From: Chitinophaga horti
GTDB taxonomy: Bacteria; Bacteroidota; Bacteroidia; Chitinophagales; Chitinophagaceae
Direction: 5' to 3'
Length of the DNA: 64,000 bases
Assembly (NCBI RefSeq): GCF_022867795.2
Contig: NZ_CP107006.1
Location: 5,456,001-5,520,000 of the forward strand
A program made the translations under genes and the position numbers. Below, in pieces: positions 32,364 to 41,452 of the stretch. The notes under the pieces were generated by a model. The model searched no databases. It was given only the letters and a program-made list of their open reading frames with translations, and was not told the origin of the DNA. Numbering within the stretch: position 1 is the stretch's first letter; every line of letters starts with the position of its first letter.

Positions 32364-35231
32364 TCATCCTCCTCTGCGGAAACCGCCGCCTCCGGGGAAG
32401 CCGCCGCCAGGCCCGCCAGGGAAGCCACCACGACGGAACTCACCGCCCGGCATACCTTCCGGCCCACGACCACGGCCCCTGCCACCTCCGAACTTGCCGA
32501 AGATGTAGGTAAAGGTCATCATGTAATAACGTTGCAATACCAGGCTGCGGGAGTCGGTAATAATACCGTTGTTCACCGTCCTGTTGATGGCGATGTTCTG
32601 GCGTAACAGGTCAAACACCTGCGCTTTGATTTCACCTTTTTTGTTTTTGAACAGGCTTTTGGAAACGAAGCCGTTCAGCATGGTAAAGTCCAGATCGAAC
32701 TCTTCGCCACGGCCACGGTTAGCGGTGTAATCCACATCAGCGCCTATACGGAAACCTAATGGCAGGTTTACATTCACATCGAGCGAGCCGCCGAAGTCGT
32801 AGAAGTTAGTGTTGTTCTGCGCTTTATCCCTCGACTTCACCGAGTCGCCGGAAATACGGGCGGCAGTGTAGTTAATGAAGGTGGCGGCCGATACGTCAAA
32901 CACTTCTTTAAAGAAATAACTGAGGCTTACGCGTTCGCCGGCCGCCAGGTTCTGGGTATTTGCCAGGCCCTGGTTAATGTAGCTTACAGAGCGGCCGTAG
33001 TTCAAAGAGGTATTGGTGTTCAACGAAGTAACCTTATTGAAAAGCGGAATGGTATTAGAAACGTTTGCGCCTACATTATAGTTACCGCTGCCCACATTCA
33101 CGTACTGGGCGGAAGTTTTACCGCTGTTGCGGTCGAGCACTGCGGAATATACGATCTGGTTCTGCGTGTAGCTTGCGTTCAGGTTGATAAAGAAGCCACT
33201 CATTTTTGCCGGATCGAACGACTGGAAGCTACCCTGCATGCTATGTGTAAACGAAGGCGCCAGGTCCGGGTTACCATTCAGTACATACAGCAGGTCGGTA
33301 GAGTCGGGCACCGGTGCCAACTGGTTCATGCTTGGCTGGTTGGTTTGGCCGCGGTAGTTTAAACGCAGGCGTTTGCTGCGGCTGAAGTTATAATTGAAAC
33401 GTGCTTCAGGCGCGAAGTTCACGGAATTTTGCCTGGTAATGTTTCCCCTGGAAATATTGTTGTTCACCTGGTCGTTGATCTGGATGCGGCCGCCGATCGA
33501 GTAGTCGTATTTCAACTTCTGCGTACGGATGGCAACACTGGCCTGTTGATTCGCGAACTCGTTGCGGAACAGGTTCGTTTGACCTTCGTCCAGCAGATCG
33601 TACCGGTCAGTGATCGGATTATATTGATACGTGAGGCGATCGTTGTCGGAATTATTGCTGCGGTAGGAGTAGTTCAGTTCCAGGAAGCGGTCTTTAAAAA
33701 TCGGTTCCGTATAATCCACCCGCACGTTTACAGACTTAGCCGAATTATCGGTAATTGCCAGCTGGTTGATGGAGTCTATTTCACTTCTCTGGAAATATTC
33801 GGCAAAACCATCGGTAAAGCGGTCCTGGTTATTGCTATTGTAACCGTACCCTAAGGTGGCGCTCACCGTGCGGCCTTTCTTGCGGAACTTTTTACGGAAC
33901 TGGATATCGCCGCTCACATCCGGGCGATTGCCTTCGTTGGTGTTGAACCGTTGGCTGCGGGTAACCGGCGACCCATCGTCCGTAAACTTAATAAAGCTGG
34001 CCGAGTTGGATTCGTTGTTTTGTGTACTATACGAAAACTGTGGATTGATGATCACGGAGTGAAAAGAGTCAATGTCCCATTCGATGCGGCCGTTCAAACG
34101 GTGGTTCAGGTTTTTGGTAAGACCCGTTACCGTGTCGTTCGACTGCTGCGTACCTCCGTCGTTTAACGGCGTAAGCCTGCGCGTCCACGTGCCAGACTCG
34201 CGTTTCATGTCGGCGATGTTATAACTGAGCGTCATCCGCACTTGTTTCCTTTTGCCGTATTCGTCGCTGAAGTTCACGCCGCCCATCCAGCTGGAAGTAA
34301 TGCCGGAGCCATTGCCGCCGCCCATACCGCCACCGCCGCCGCCACGGCCGCCACCACCACCGCCGAAGCCGAACTGGTCCTGGAAGCTGAAGCCCATGTT
34401 GTTCACATTGTTAGCGCCGCCTACGAAAGCAATTTTACGAATGTCTTTAAAGTTCATGAAGCTGCCCGTAGCGCCATAACGATCGTCCGTACCAATACCG
34501 GCGGTACCGCGACCGAAAATACCTTTACGTTTATCCTGCTTAATCGTGATATTAATAATCTTTTCGATCTCCCCGTCGTTGATGCCGGTAAACTCCGCCT
34601 GGTCCGACTTTTTATCGATCAGCTGCACTTTATCCACGATATCTGCAGGCAGGTTGCGGGTGGCCATTTTCGGATCGTTGCCGAAGAACGGCTTACCGTC
34701 TACATACACTTTTGTTACCGTTTCGCCGTTCGCTTTAATGGCGCCGTCTTTATCTACGACTACGCCCGGCAGTTTTTTCAACAGATCTTCCGTCAGCGCA
34801 TTTTCCCGCACTTTAAAAGATCCGGCGTTAAACTCCAGCGTATCCTGTTTTACCTTGATAGGCGGTACCTGCTCCACGATTTCTACACCGCCCAGCGCTA
34901 CACCTTTTTGTGAGAGTGTGATGCCACCGAGATCAATTACTTTGGTAGAATCGCCAATGGTGACCGCTTTATAAAAACCCTGGTAACCAATGTAGGTGAT
35001 AAACACCTGGTATTTGCCCGGATCTATTCCCTGAATGTCGAATGCACCATTTTTATCAGCGAAAGAAGACGCCTCGATAGACGAGTCCTTCGCATGCAGC
35101 ACGGCGATGGTTGCACCGGGCAGCAGTTCTTTAGTTGTTTTATCGGAAATAACGCCCTTCACGCGCCCTTTCTGGGCCATGGCCGTTACGGTGAGTAATG
35201 CGAATAAGAGTGTAAAAATTGAATGCTTCAT
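32364..35231 (-). CDS. TonB-receptor-like outer membrane beta-barrel protein with carboxypeptidase-regulatory-like domain
   Basis: 955 residues, signal peptide MKHSIFTLLFALLTVTAMAQ. Residues 22-105: CarboxypepD_reg-like domain (GRVKGVISDKTTKELLPGATIAVL...GAFDIQGIDPGKYQVFITYIGY). Residues about 125-240: plug-like domain (VRENALTEDLLKKLPGVVVDKDGAI, TKVYVDGKPFFGNDPKMATRNLPAD). The rest is a long barrel (outer membrane protein beta-barrel family), with a Gly-rich loop near 290-310 and a Gly/Arg/Pro-rich C-terminal tail of about 40 residues that follows the final strand. Partner gene for a GLPGLI protein directly upstream. Transport substrate unknown. Confidence 0.9.
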   Translation of the reverse strand: MKHSIFTLLFALLTVTAMAQKGRVKGVISDKTTKELLPGATIAVLHAKDSSIEASSFADKNGAFDIQGIDPGKYQVFITYIGYQGFYKAVTIGDSTKVIDLGGITLSQKGVALGGVEIVEQVPPIKVKQDTLEFNAGSFKVRENALTEDLLKKLPGVVVDKDGAIKANGETVTKVYVDGKPFFGNDPKMATRNLPADIVDKVQLIDKKSDQAEFTGINDGEIEKIINITIKQDKRKGIFGRGTAGIGTDDRYGATGSFMNFKDIRKIAFVGGANNVNNMGFSFQDQFGFGGGGGGRGGGGGGMGGGNGSGITSSWMGGVNFSDEYGKRKQVRMTLSYNIADMKRESGTWTRRLTPLNDGGTQQSNDTVTGLTKNLNHRLNGRIEWDIDSFHSVIINPQFSYSTQNNESNSASFIKFTDDGSPVTRSQRFNTNEGNRPDVSGDIQFRKKFRKKGRTVSATLGYGYNSNNQDRFTDGFAEYFQRSEIDSINQLAITDNSAKSVNVRVDYTEPIFKDRFLELNYSYRSNNSDNDRLTYQYNPITDRYDLLDEGQTNLFRNEFANQQASVAIRTQKLKYDYSIGGRIQINDQVNNNISRGNITRQNSVNFAPEARFNYNFSRSKRLRLNYRGQTNQPSMNQLAPVPDSTDLLYVLNGNPDLAPSFTHSMQGSFQSFDPAKMSGFFINLNASYTQNQIVYSAVLDRNSGKTSAQYVNVGSGNYNVGANVSNTIPLFNKVTSLNTNTSLNYGRSVSYINQGLANTQNLAAGERVSLSYFFKEVFDVSAATFINYTAARISGDSVKSRDKAQNNTNFYDFGGSLDVNVNLPLGFRIGADVDYTANRGRGEEFDLDFTMLNGFVSKSLFKNKKGEIKAQVFDLLRQNIAINRTVNNGIITDSRSLVLQRYYMMTFTYIFGKFGGGRGRGRGPEGMPGGEFRRGGFPGGPGGGFPGGGGFRRGG

Positions 35232-35312
35232 ACAAGGGATTGAGCTGTAATTCTATACGTAGTCGTTCAGGCGTGCTTCAGACTAGTGCTGCTACTAAAT
35301 GCTTAATGGTTA

Positions 35313-36170
35313 CTATTGTTGTTGTTTTTGTATTTGCTCGTTATGGAATTTTTCCATGAGTTGCCTGCGTTTGTTTGCCAATTCTGTCGTTTCCACCTTA
35401 TCGGCCGTGGCGGGCGGCATCACTTCACCAGGTTGTACCGGCTTCATTTCAACTTTTTTTGCCACGAAAGACCGGCTGCTGCTTTCGGCAGAAAGTACAA
35501 ATCCGCCAGCGGGTGGCACTAAACCATTTATGGGAGAAAAGGTTAACGGAATCTCGGTGGTATACCAGATCGTAAACGTTTCGTCCTTTAGTTTGGCTGT
35601 TGCTTTTTTGCAGTTGAAGCCTGCAATTTTTTTGGTTTTGTCTGCTTCCTTAAAATCCTCTGCCGCTTTGAACGGCTCTGCCGCAAACCATGCTTCCTTT
35701 TTTTCGCCGGTGGTTTCCACTACCTGCAAAAACTGCTTTTTTGAAAGGTCAATATACGTTGCGTTAGTGAAAGGGAATTGCGGTAATCCCTGTCCGGCGC
35801 CATTGGCTGATGGACGGGCAGAACCGGCACTTGCGCCGCCGGATGCCGGTGCTGCGTTGATAATCACTGTCTGACGGCCGCCTGCAGGCACTGCACCCAT
35901 GGGAAAAGACGAGAAGGAGCCCTGTTCATTGGCCAGTTTTCCGAATATGCCATTGAAGGTAAAAACCTGGTTGGTGGTGATAACATCGGGCATTTCCATG
36001 GTGACCGCCTCGCTGCCGCCGGCCCGCATCATAATACGACCCGAGAACTCGCCGCTCATGCGGCTCATAGTTTCATATGTAATTACACCCGACGTTTCCT
36101 GGGCGCTGAGAGAGAATGTGCAGCTTAATAAAGCCGTAGAAAGCAGGGATGCTTTAACCTTCCAGTTCAT
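35313..36170 (-). CDS. GLPGLI family protein
   Basis: 285 residues from the ATG at 36170 (MNWKVKASLLSTALLSCTFSLSAQ, signal peptide); in-frame ATGs at 36179 and 36200 add a non-signal extension. The C-terminal half carries the family pattern: IAGFNCKKATAKLKDETFTIWYT then EIPLTFSPINGLVPPAGGFV, which matches the GxxGLI-type consensus that names the family (here INGLVP). A low-complexity Ala/Ser/Gly stretch occupies residues about 105-130. Exported protein of unknown role; in Bacteroidota it is often next to a TonB-receptor-like barrel, as here (81-base gap). Confidence 0.85.
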   Translation of the reverse strand: MNWKVKASLLSTALLSCTFSLSAQETSGVITYETMSRMSGEFSGRIMMRAGGSEAVTMEMPDVITTNQVFTFNGIFGKLANEQGSFSSFPMGAVPAGGRQTVIINAAPASGGASAGSARPSANGAGQGLPQFPFTNATYIDLSKKQFLQVVETTGEKKEAWFAAEPFKAAEDFKEADKTKKIAGFNCKKATAKLKDETFTIWYTTEIPLTFSPINGLVPPAGGFVLSAESSSRSFVAKKVEMKPVQPGEVMPPATADKVETTELANKRRQLMEKFHNEQIQKQQQ

Positions 36171-36228
36171 AGTGATCATCTGTTTTATAAGACGATACAA
36201 ATCTCCGGCATTGTTTTTCGCTGCGTGG

Positions 36229-36313
36229 TTAACGAGTATTATTTACTGTTAATTACTGTTAATGGTTGCGGCACAACCGTTAACGAGGCTTATTTACTGT
36301 TAATTACTGTTAA
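36229..36313. promoter_or_regulatory. Duplicated 34-bp element between divergent operons, probable response-regulator sites
   Basis: Two nearly identical 34-base stretches, 36229-36262 and 36280-36313, start TTAACGAG and end TTTACTGTTAATTACTGTTA plus A; they differ at three positions and are spaced 51 bases apart. Each contains a direct repeat of TTACTGTTAA at a 10-base step, the layout bound by OmpR/PhoB-type regulators. They lie upstream of both the sensor kinase gene and the GLPGLI gene. Confidence 0.75.
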
Positions 36314-36342
36314 GCAGTTACGCGTCGATGCCGGTAAATGGA

Positions 36343-36350
36343 TAGTTTTG
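36343..36350 (+). promoter_or_regulatory. -7 promoter box of the two-component operon
   Basis: TAGTTTTG, full TAnnTTTG match, 48 bases before the ATG at 36398. There is no TTG at the -33 spacing; the second 34-bp element ends 29 bases upstream, the position of an activator. Confidence 0.6.
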
Positions 36351-36397
36351 CAGGAATCCCTTACCCCGAAAAGGGCAAATGAATTTATCTTGTACTG

Positions 36398-38071
36398 ATG
36401 CGAAACCGAATCCGGAATATTATCATATTGATGAGCGTGTGTATACTGGGCATCTATTTTTTCCAGGGCTACTGGTTGTATCGCACCTATAGGATACGGC
36501 AGGAGGAGTTCGGGAAAGAAATTAATGAGGCCCTACGCACGGCAGTTTACAGCAAACAGTTTAACGATGTGAGGCGGCTGCTCGGTGCATCGCACGACCG
36601 CGAACGGGGATTCGGCCGCTCTTTCCCAAGCGTTCGGGCCAAAGATTCCGTGGGGCGTGGCGCTGGTTTTTTTGCAGGGAAAAGTGATTCCCTGGGCGGC
36701 TATATGTTCTTTGCGCACGAAGATGGCGAACCGCGTATGGGCAAAAGGCTTAAACAAGATTTTCGTGTACGCGTGGTTACACGATTTCCGATGATCGACT
36801 CGTTTGTGCATATTCATCCGGTAGAAAGCGCGTCGGCAGTGTCGGTCCCGTTCTATCCCGCACGAGCCGCTGAGGCCGAGGAGGGACTGCGGTTTTCCGG
36901 CTCCATAGCAGCCAACCGGTTCAGGTTCGATACCACGTTCCGCACGGAGGCCGACTCCGCCCGGGCTTTACCAGACGGCGTTTCACTTCGTATTTATGCA
37001 GATTCCATTGCCCAGCAGATTTCGGATTTGCTGATTATCAACAATGTATATAAAGACCGCTTCTCTGTAAAAAAACTCGACTCTATCTATAAACACGAAT
37101 TGCGCAACCGGAATATCTACACGAATTACAAACTGGACACCTTCCAGGTAAATTTCGGGAACATGAGCCGCGAGGGCTTTCGGGATAGTTTGCGGTTCCG
37201 TGGGCCGTTACAAACGCCCAGGATACCTTTTAATCCGCTGAGCAACTTGTTCGTACAGGCGTCGTTCGAAGCGCCGGTGCAATACATCCTGAAGCAAATG
37301 TTGTGGATACTGGCTGGCTCACTCGCCCTGCTGCTGCTCACCACCACCTGCTTCCTTTATATGATGCGCACCATCCTCAAACAAAAGAAGCTATCAGAAG
37401 TCAAGAACGATTTCATCAACAATATGACGCATGAACTTAAAACGCCCATCGCTACGGTGTATGCCGCAGTAGAAGCCATGCAGAATTTTAATGCACTGAA
37501 CGATCAGCGCAAAACGCGAACGTACCTCGACATCTCCAAACAGGAATTGCAAAGATTGTCCGACCTGGTAGAGAAAGTATTACACATCGCCGCCGAAGAA
37601 AAAGAGGACTTCGATCTCTTTATCGAAGAAACGGACCTGAATGAAGTGGTGGAGAACATCATGACCAATCACCAGTTAAAAGCGGGCAAGCCGGTAACGT
37701 TCCACTTCCACCCGCTGACGCAGCCGCTCGTGGAGGTAGATCGTACGCATCTTTCCAACGCTATCAGCAACCTGGTCGACAATGCCATCAAATATTCAAA
37801 AGAAAAAGCGGATATTACTATACACCTGTCCCGCAACAACGGCCGCCTTACGGTAAGTGTGAAGGACCATGGCATCGGCATCCCGAAGGTGTATCGCGAA
37901 AATATTTTTGACAAGTTTTTCCGCGTGCCTACGGGCAACCTGCATAACGTGAAGGGGTTCGGATTGGGACTGAGTTATGTGAAAAAGATCGTGGAGAAAC
38001 ATCATGGTACGATTACCGTGCAGAGCGAACCGGATACCGGCAGCGAATTTATTATAGACATCCCGGCATAA
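36398..38071 (+). CDS. Membrane sensor histidine kinase
   Basis: 557 residues. First membrane helix at about 7-28, a periplasmic sensor region of about 270 residues with no family I recognise, second helix at about 301-323, then the kinase core: HisKA box NNMTHELKTPIATVYAAVEA with His345, N box AISNLVDNAIKYSKE, G1 DHGIGIPKVY, F box IFDKFFRV and G2 GFGLGLSYVKKIVEKHHGTI. Autophosphorylates and passes phosphate to the regulator encoded 9 bases downstream. The signal is unknown. It is divergent from the GLPGLI/barrel genes. Confidence 0.95.
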   Translation: MRNRIRNIIILMSVCILGIYFFQGYWLYRTYRIRQEEFGKEINEALRTAVYSKQFNDVRRLLGASHDRERGFGRSFPSVRAKDSVGRGAGFFAGKSDSLGGYMFFAHEDGEPRMGKRLKQDFRVRVVTRFPMIDSFVHIHPVESASAVSVPFYPARAAEAEEGLRFSGSIAANRFRFDTTFRTEADSARALPDGVSLRIYADSIAQQISDLLIINNVYKDRFSVKKLDSIYKHELRNRNIYTNYKLDTFQVNFGNMSREGFRDSLRFRGPLQTPRIPFNPLSNLFVQASFEAPVQYILKQMLWILAGSLALLLLTTTCFLYMMRTILKQKKLSEVKNDFINNMTHELKTPIATVYAAVEAMQNFNALNDQRKTRTYLDISKQELQRLSDLVEKVLHIAAEEKEDFDLFIEETDLNEVVENIMTNHQLKAGKPVTFHFHPLTQPLVEVDRTHLSNAISNLVDNAIKYSKEKADITIHLSRNNGRLTVSVKDHGIGIPKVYRENIFDKFFRVPTGNLHNVKGFGLGLSYVKKIVEKHHGTITVQSEPDTGSEFIIDIPA

Positions 38072-38080
38072 ATTAATCAG

Positions 38081-38770
38081 ATGGGCGCAAAAGTTTTATT
38101 GGTAGAAGATGAGTGGCAATTGGGCCAAATTGTTCGCGACAGCCTGGAAACGCGCGGTTACGACATGCTGTATGCCAGCAATGGCCGCGAAGCCTGGGAC
38201 TTATATCAGCAACACAAACCGGACATTATCGTACTCGATATTATGATGCCCGAAATGGACGGTTTCACGCTTACAACAGATATTCGCAGGCAGGATAAAA
38301 TTACGCCGATCATTTTTCTTACCGCTAAATCGCAAACGACCGACGTAGTGAAGGGTTTTGAATTGGGAGGAAACGATTACCTGAAAAAGCCTTTCAGTAT
38401 GGACGAGTTGATCGTGCGTATGAAATCGCTGCTCGCCCGTTTCGGAAATCAACAACCAGCCACCACCCCTGCAGACGATACGATTACCATTGGTCAGTAT
38501 GTATTTAATTACGCACGCCAAACGCTTACCCGCAACGGTCACACGGAGTTCCTGTCTCACCGCGAGGCGGAAATCCTTCGCCGCCTTTGCCTGCACCGCA
38601 ACCAGGTGATGGAGCGTAAAACGATGCTGCTTGATCTTTGGGGAGACGATAACTTTTTTAATGCGCGCAGTATGGATGTGTTCATCACCAAACTACGCCG
38701 CTACCTGAAGGAGGATTCGCGTATACAGATCGTAAACATTCGCGGCATCGGCTATAAACTTATTTTTTAA
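38081..38770 (+). CDS. OmpR-family response regulator
   Basis: 229 residues. Receiver domain with the acidic pocket LLVEDEWQ, phospho-acceptor Asp53 (IIVLDIMMPEMDG), and FLTAKSQT plus NDYLKKPFSMDELI (Thr and Lys of the switch). C-terminal winged-helix domain from about residue 130 (FNYARQTLTRNGHTEFLSHR, RRYLKEDSRIQIVNIRGIGYKL). Second gene of the operon. Likely binds the duplicated 34-bp element upstream of its own operon. Confidence 0.95.
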   Translation: MGAKVLLVEDEWQLGQIVRDSLETRGYDMLYASNGREAWDLYQQHKPDIIVLDIMMPEMDGFTLTTDIRRQDKITPIIFLTAKSQTTDVVKGFELGGNDYLKKPFSMDELIVRMKSLLARFGNQQPATTPADDTITIGQYVFNYARQTLTRNGHTEFLSHREAEILRRLCLHRNQVMERKTMLLDLWGDDNFFNARSMDVFITKLRRYLKEDSRIQIVNIRGIGYKLIF

Positions 38771-38787
38771 GTCTTTGTCTCAGCCAC

Positions 38788-38819
38788 AGGGCCTTCCGGT
38801 ACGCCGGGGGCCTTTTTTA
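38788..38819 (+). terminator. Terminator after the response regulator
   Basis: AGGGCC (38788-38793) pairs with GGGCCT (38808-38813), with an inner CCGG pair, followed by T6. Confidence 0.75.
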
Positions 38820-39524
38820 TTTGTTACCAACAGGCTGCTTTTCCACTAGTTCCGTTAAACGAAACTCATACGGCCCGCGATTACGCACCATCGTATCGCG
38901 CGGGATGCGGGTTACCTTCACTTTGTACAAAAATCCTTTTTCGAATGTGAATCCGGTTATGGGTTCGGATAATGTTTCCCATGCTTCCTGCGGGCCCACC
39001 GGCCGGTCGCCGTATTGCACCTGGTAACAAGGCGTTTTGCCAAAGCCGGGGCCAAGGTCGCATTCGGACTCACTCTTTATCCAAAATATAAGATCGCGGG
39101 GTTGTGGCGCTGGTTTTTCTTTTTTCTGAAGATGCAGTGCTTCTCCGCCAAACGCGGTGCCCTGGTAAACGAATCCGTCATCCTGGCTGCGAAGAATGAA
39201 CGTGTCTTTCACGGGATCGCCTACCCCAACAGTCACCAGGCTCAGTTGCACCTTGTTGCTGTCCAGCGGTTGCAGGCTGCCGATCTGTATAACTTCCGGG
39301 CTAAAATTCTGATGATCTGTAACGAGGCGCGCTTCGCCCGATTTGCTGATCGTAAGCCGAACGATGCCGGCAGCGGGCAGGCTATCTTCATAAAACCCTG
39401 CGAACAACGAGTCTGGCTGGATGTTGACGCTATCCATATATTGACGTCCCGCCTGGCCGGACGGATTTTCGCAGGAGGCGAGCAGTGCGGCGGGTAATAT
39501 CCACCGAAGCATTGGATAGTTCAT
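38817..39524 (-). CDS. Lipoprotein with C-terminal DUF4377-like domain
   Basis: 235 residues. MNYPMLRWILPAALLASCENP has lipobox LASC. The first part (residues 35-120) is a strand-rich domain somewhat like NlpE (FAGFYEDSLPAAGIVRLTIS). The last 90 residues match the DUF4377 pattern: CDLGPGFGKTPCYQVQYG...WETLSEPITGFTFEKGFLYK followed by VKVTR, with two cysteines. NlpE-like plus DUF4377 proteins are thought to sit in the envelope; role unknown. It converges on the two-component operon. Confidence 0.7.
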   Translation of the reverse strand: MNYPMLRWILPAALLASCENPSGQAGRQYMDSVNIQPDSLFAGFYEDSLPAAGIVRLTISKSGEARLVTDHQNFSPEVIQIGSLQPLDSNKVQLSLVTVGVGDPVKDTFILRSQDDGFVYQGTAFGGEALHLQKKEKPAPQPRDLIFWIKSESECDLGPGFGKTPCYQVQYGDRPVGPQEAWETLSEPITGFTFEKGFLYKVKVTRIPRDTMVRNRGPYEFRLTELVEKQPVGNK

Positions 39525-39632
39525 GCGCGATCAATTTAAACCAGGACAAGTTACCTAAAAATCTGTATCGTATATTGCGGCGCGGCTGTGGAATAACAAG
39601 CAGACCGCATCCCAGTATCCTATACAAGCGCT

Positions 39633-40262
39633 ATGCCCGTAAAACCTGTTTTCTTTTTTTATTTCCTGCTGATAGGCTGCCTGTTCGCCTGTAACCCTCG
39701 CAAACAAAACAAAAGCGGCCACACAACAGAGGCTGACGATGAACCCGTAAAAAAGCTCGACCTGGTGCGGCTTAAAAAGAAAGCGGCGGCCCTAAAGGAG
39801 TATGCGATGCTTAACAAGTACAACACGAAGTACGCGCTGCTCATTGACTTTCATGTTCGCTCGGGCAGAAAACGATTTGTGTTATACGACCTTGAACAAA
39901 ATAAGCCGATCAATATGGCCCTGGTGGCGCATGGGCAGGGCAGTAATTATCTCACCGAAGACGTTCCGTTTTCGAACGTTGAGGGAAGCAAGTGCTCGTC
40001 GCCAGGCCGGTATAAGATAGGGGCAAAGTATTATGGTAAATTTGGGTGGGCTTATAAATTACATGGCCTTAGCAATACCAATAGCAACGCCTTTAAGCGT
40101 TTCGTCGTGCTGCATGCGCACAGCTGCGTTCCCGAAAGCGAAAACTTCCTGGGCATTTGCCGCAGCGATGGTTGCCCTACCTTGAACCCTGATTATTTCG
40201 CGGAATTGCAGTTGCTGCTGGATAAGCAGAAGAAGCCGGTGTTGCTGGAGATTTATAAGTAG
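39633..40262 (+). CDS. Lipoprotein with murein L,D-transpeptidase (YkuD_2-like) catalytic domain
   Basis: 209 residues. MPVKPVFFFYFLLIGCLFACNP gives lipobox LFAC. The catalytic domain from about residue 65 includes RFVLYDLEQNKPINMALVAHG, SPGRYKIGAKYYGKFGWAYK, HAHSCVPESENFLGICRSDG and CPTLNP; the S-D-G-C-P motif with upstream His is the active site of this family. Expected to crosslink or modify peptidoglycan. The start at 39633 gives the lipobox at the correct distance. Confidence 0.85.
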   Translation: MPVKPVFFFYFLLIGCLFACNPRKQNKSGHTTEADDEPVKKLDLVRLKKKAAALKEYAMLNKYNTKYALLIDFHVRSGRKRFVLYDLEQNKPINMALVAHGQGSNYLTEDVPFSNVEGSKCSSPGRYKIGAKYYGKFGWAYKLHGLSNTNSNAFKRFVVLHAHSCVPESENFLGICRSDGCPTLNPDYFAELQLLLDKQKKPVLLEIYK

Positions 40263-40307
40263 TTACTTCGCTTCATACAGCGAAGTGTGTGCTTCATTTC
40301 CAACCAG

Positions 40308-40931
40308 TCACTTCGCCTCATACACCGTCCGCAACAGCTCCGATGCATAAATCGCAGAAGGCGCGATCATCTTTTCCTTTAAAGGGATGTTTTTACCGTA
40401 ACGCTGTTCCATTATTTGTTTCACAATATCGCTGCTCAGGTCGTAGGATCCCAGCGGCTTCGGTTCGCCGACTTCCAGCCCGGCGGCCTCCTTATATATC
40501 TTCCACACCAGTTCTGAGCAATAAATGCGTTCGTCCGACCACTCGAACCAGGAGTCGTAGTGTTTGCCGTAGTACTTGCGGCCGGCAGTTTCCATCTTCG
40601 TGATGACTGCGGGCGTGAGGACCGACGCGTTCTTCAGGCGCTTCACCACGAAGTGTTTGGGCGCCCGTGCGGTCCAATCGGCCAGCGGCGTGTAGGTAAC
40701 CGGCTCAATGGCTTCATATACATATAGTTTCCCGTCCTTTTTAAATACCATTCCGCAATGCGTCCATGGCGAATGCGTAGCTTGTTTAATGGCTTCGCAT
40801 TGTGGAGATATGGAGCTTTGGAAAACGATATCACCCTCCCGGATGGAGTCCGTGGGAATTTTGGACTGTCCCAATGCGGCGGATATTGTTGCACAGAGAA
40901 CAAAAGCGTGGGTAAACAGGAACTTTCTCAT
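40308..40931 (-). CDS. YiiX-like permuted papain-fold cysteine hydrolase, secreted
   Basis: 207 residues, signal peptide MRKFLFTHAFVLCATISAALG. YiiX/YebB-type pattern: IREGDIVFQSSISPQCEAIKQATHSPWTHCGMVF (His and Cys region, given here in parts) and DERIYCSELVWKIYKEA with the candidate nucleophile Cys. Such enzymes of the permuted NlpC/P60 group cut amide or ester bonds in cell-wall or lipid substrates. It sits next to the L,D-transpeptidase gene in convergent orientation. Confidence 0.8.
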   Translation of the reverse strand: MRKFLFTHAFVLCATISAALGQSKIPTDSIREGDIVFQSSISPQCEAIKQATHSPWTHCGMVFKKDGKLYVYEAIEPVTYTPLADWTARAPKHFVVKRLKNASVLTPAVITKMETAGRKYYGKHYDSWFEWSDERIYCSELVWKIYKEAAGLEVGEPKPLGSYDLSSDIVKQIMEQRYGKNIPLKEKMIAPSAIYASELLRTVYEAK

Positions 40932-41452
40932 GGAGGAACAGCCCGATTTGTTAATGAGCCTATTTCAAATGTCGGCATTAACAATCAAAAAAGAAATAGT
41001 AAGGCGAATTGACTATCCATTCACTCATATTACACCATTCCGTATGTTAAAATACTACGTAAATTATTATTTTATCTAATGCTTGGAAAAATATTTCATT
41101 GTTTATATTTTCGTCATATGAAAATCTATCATCATTAACAATAACCATTAACATTTAGAAAAACCTTTTATCAGACGACGTTATAGACGATTAACAAACT
41201 CCTTACCGATAGCGCAAACCTTACATGAAAAACCTACGTCGGGCACCGTTAACAAATGGGGCTTAACTCGAATTTTACATTGTTAATGGGAATTTAACGA
41301 AACCGAGGACTACCTTTGCACTGTCAATGAAACAATAGCCTACGCCAACTGACGCGTGTGTTTTAGCCAACGAATCCTATACAAAGACTGCTGATTTTTT
41401 CCATCGTCCCTTGAAACACGCTTTGTAAACATTACTGCTTAAATAATTACAA
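40932..41452. other. Long intergenic region upstream of the first CAP-domain gene
   Basis: 521 bases, A/T-rich (many TTAAC motifs), no supported gene. It contains the box TACCTTTG at 41311-41318, which would give a leader of about 130 bases to the gene at 41453. Confidence 0.5.
41311..41318 (+). promoter_or_regulatory. -7 promoter box of the first CAP-domain gene
   Basis: TACCTTTG, full consensus; 134 bases before the ATG at 41453. Confidence 0.5.

Noticed and set aside
34242..34913. 223-residue open frame antisense to the barrel receptor
   Set aside because: Ala/Thr-rich translation of the opposite strand of the Gly-rich loop; shadow frame.
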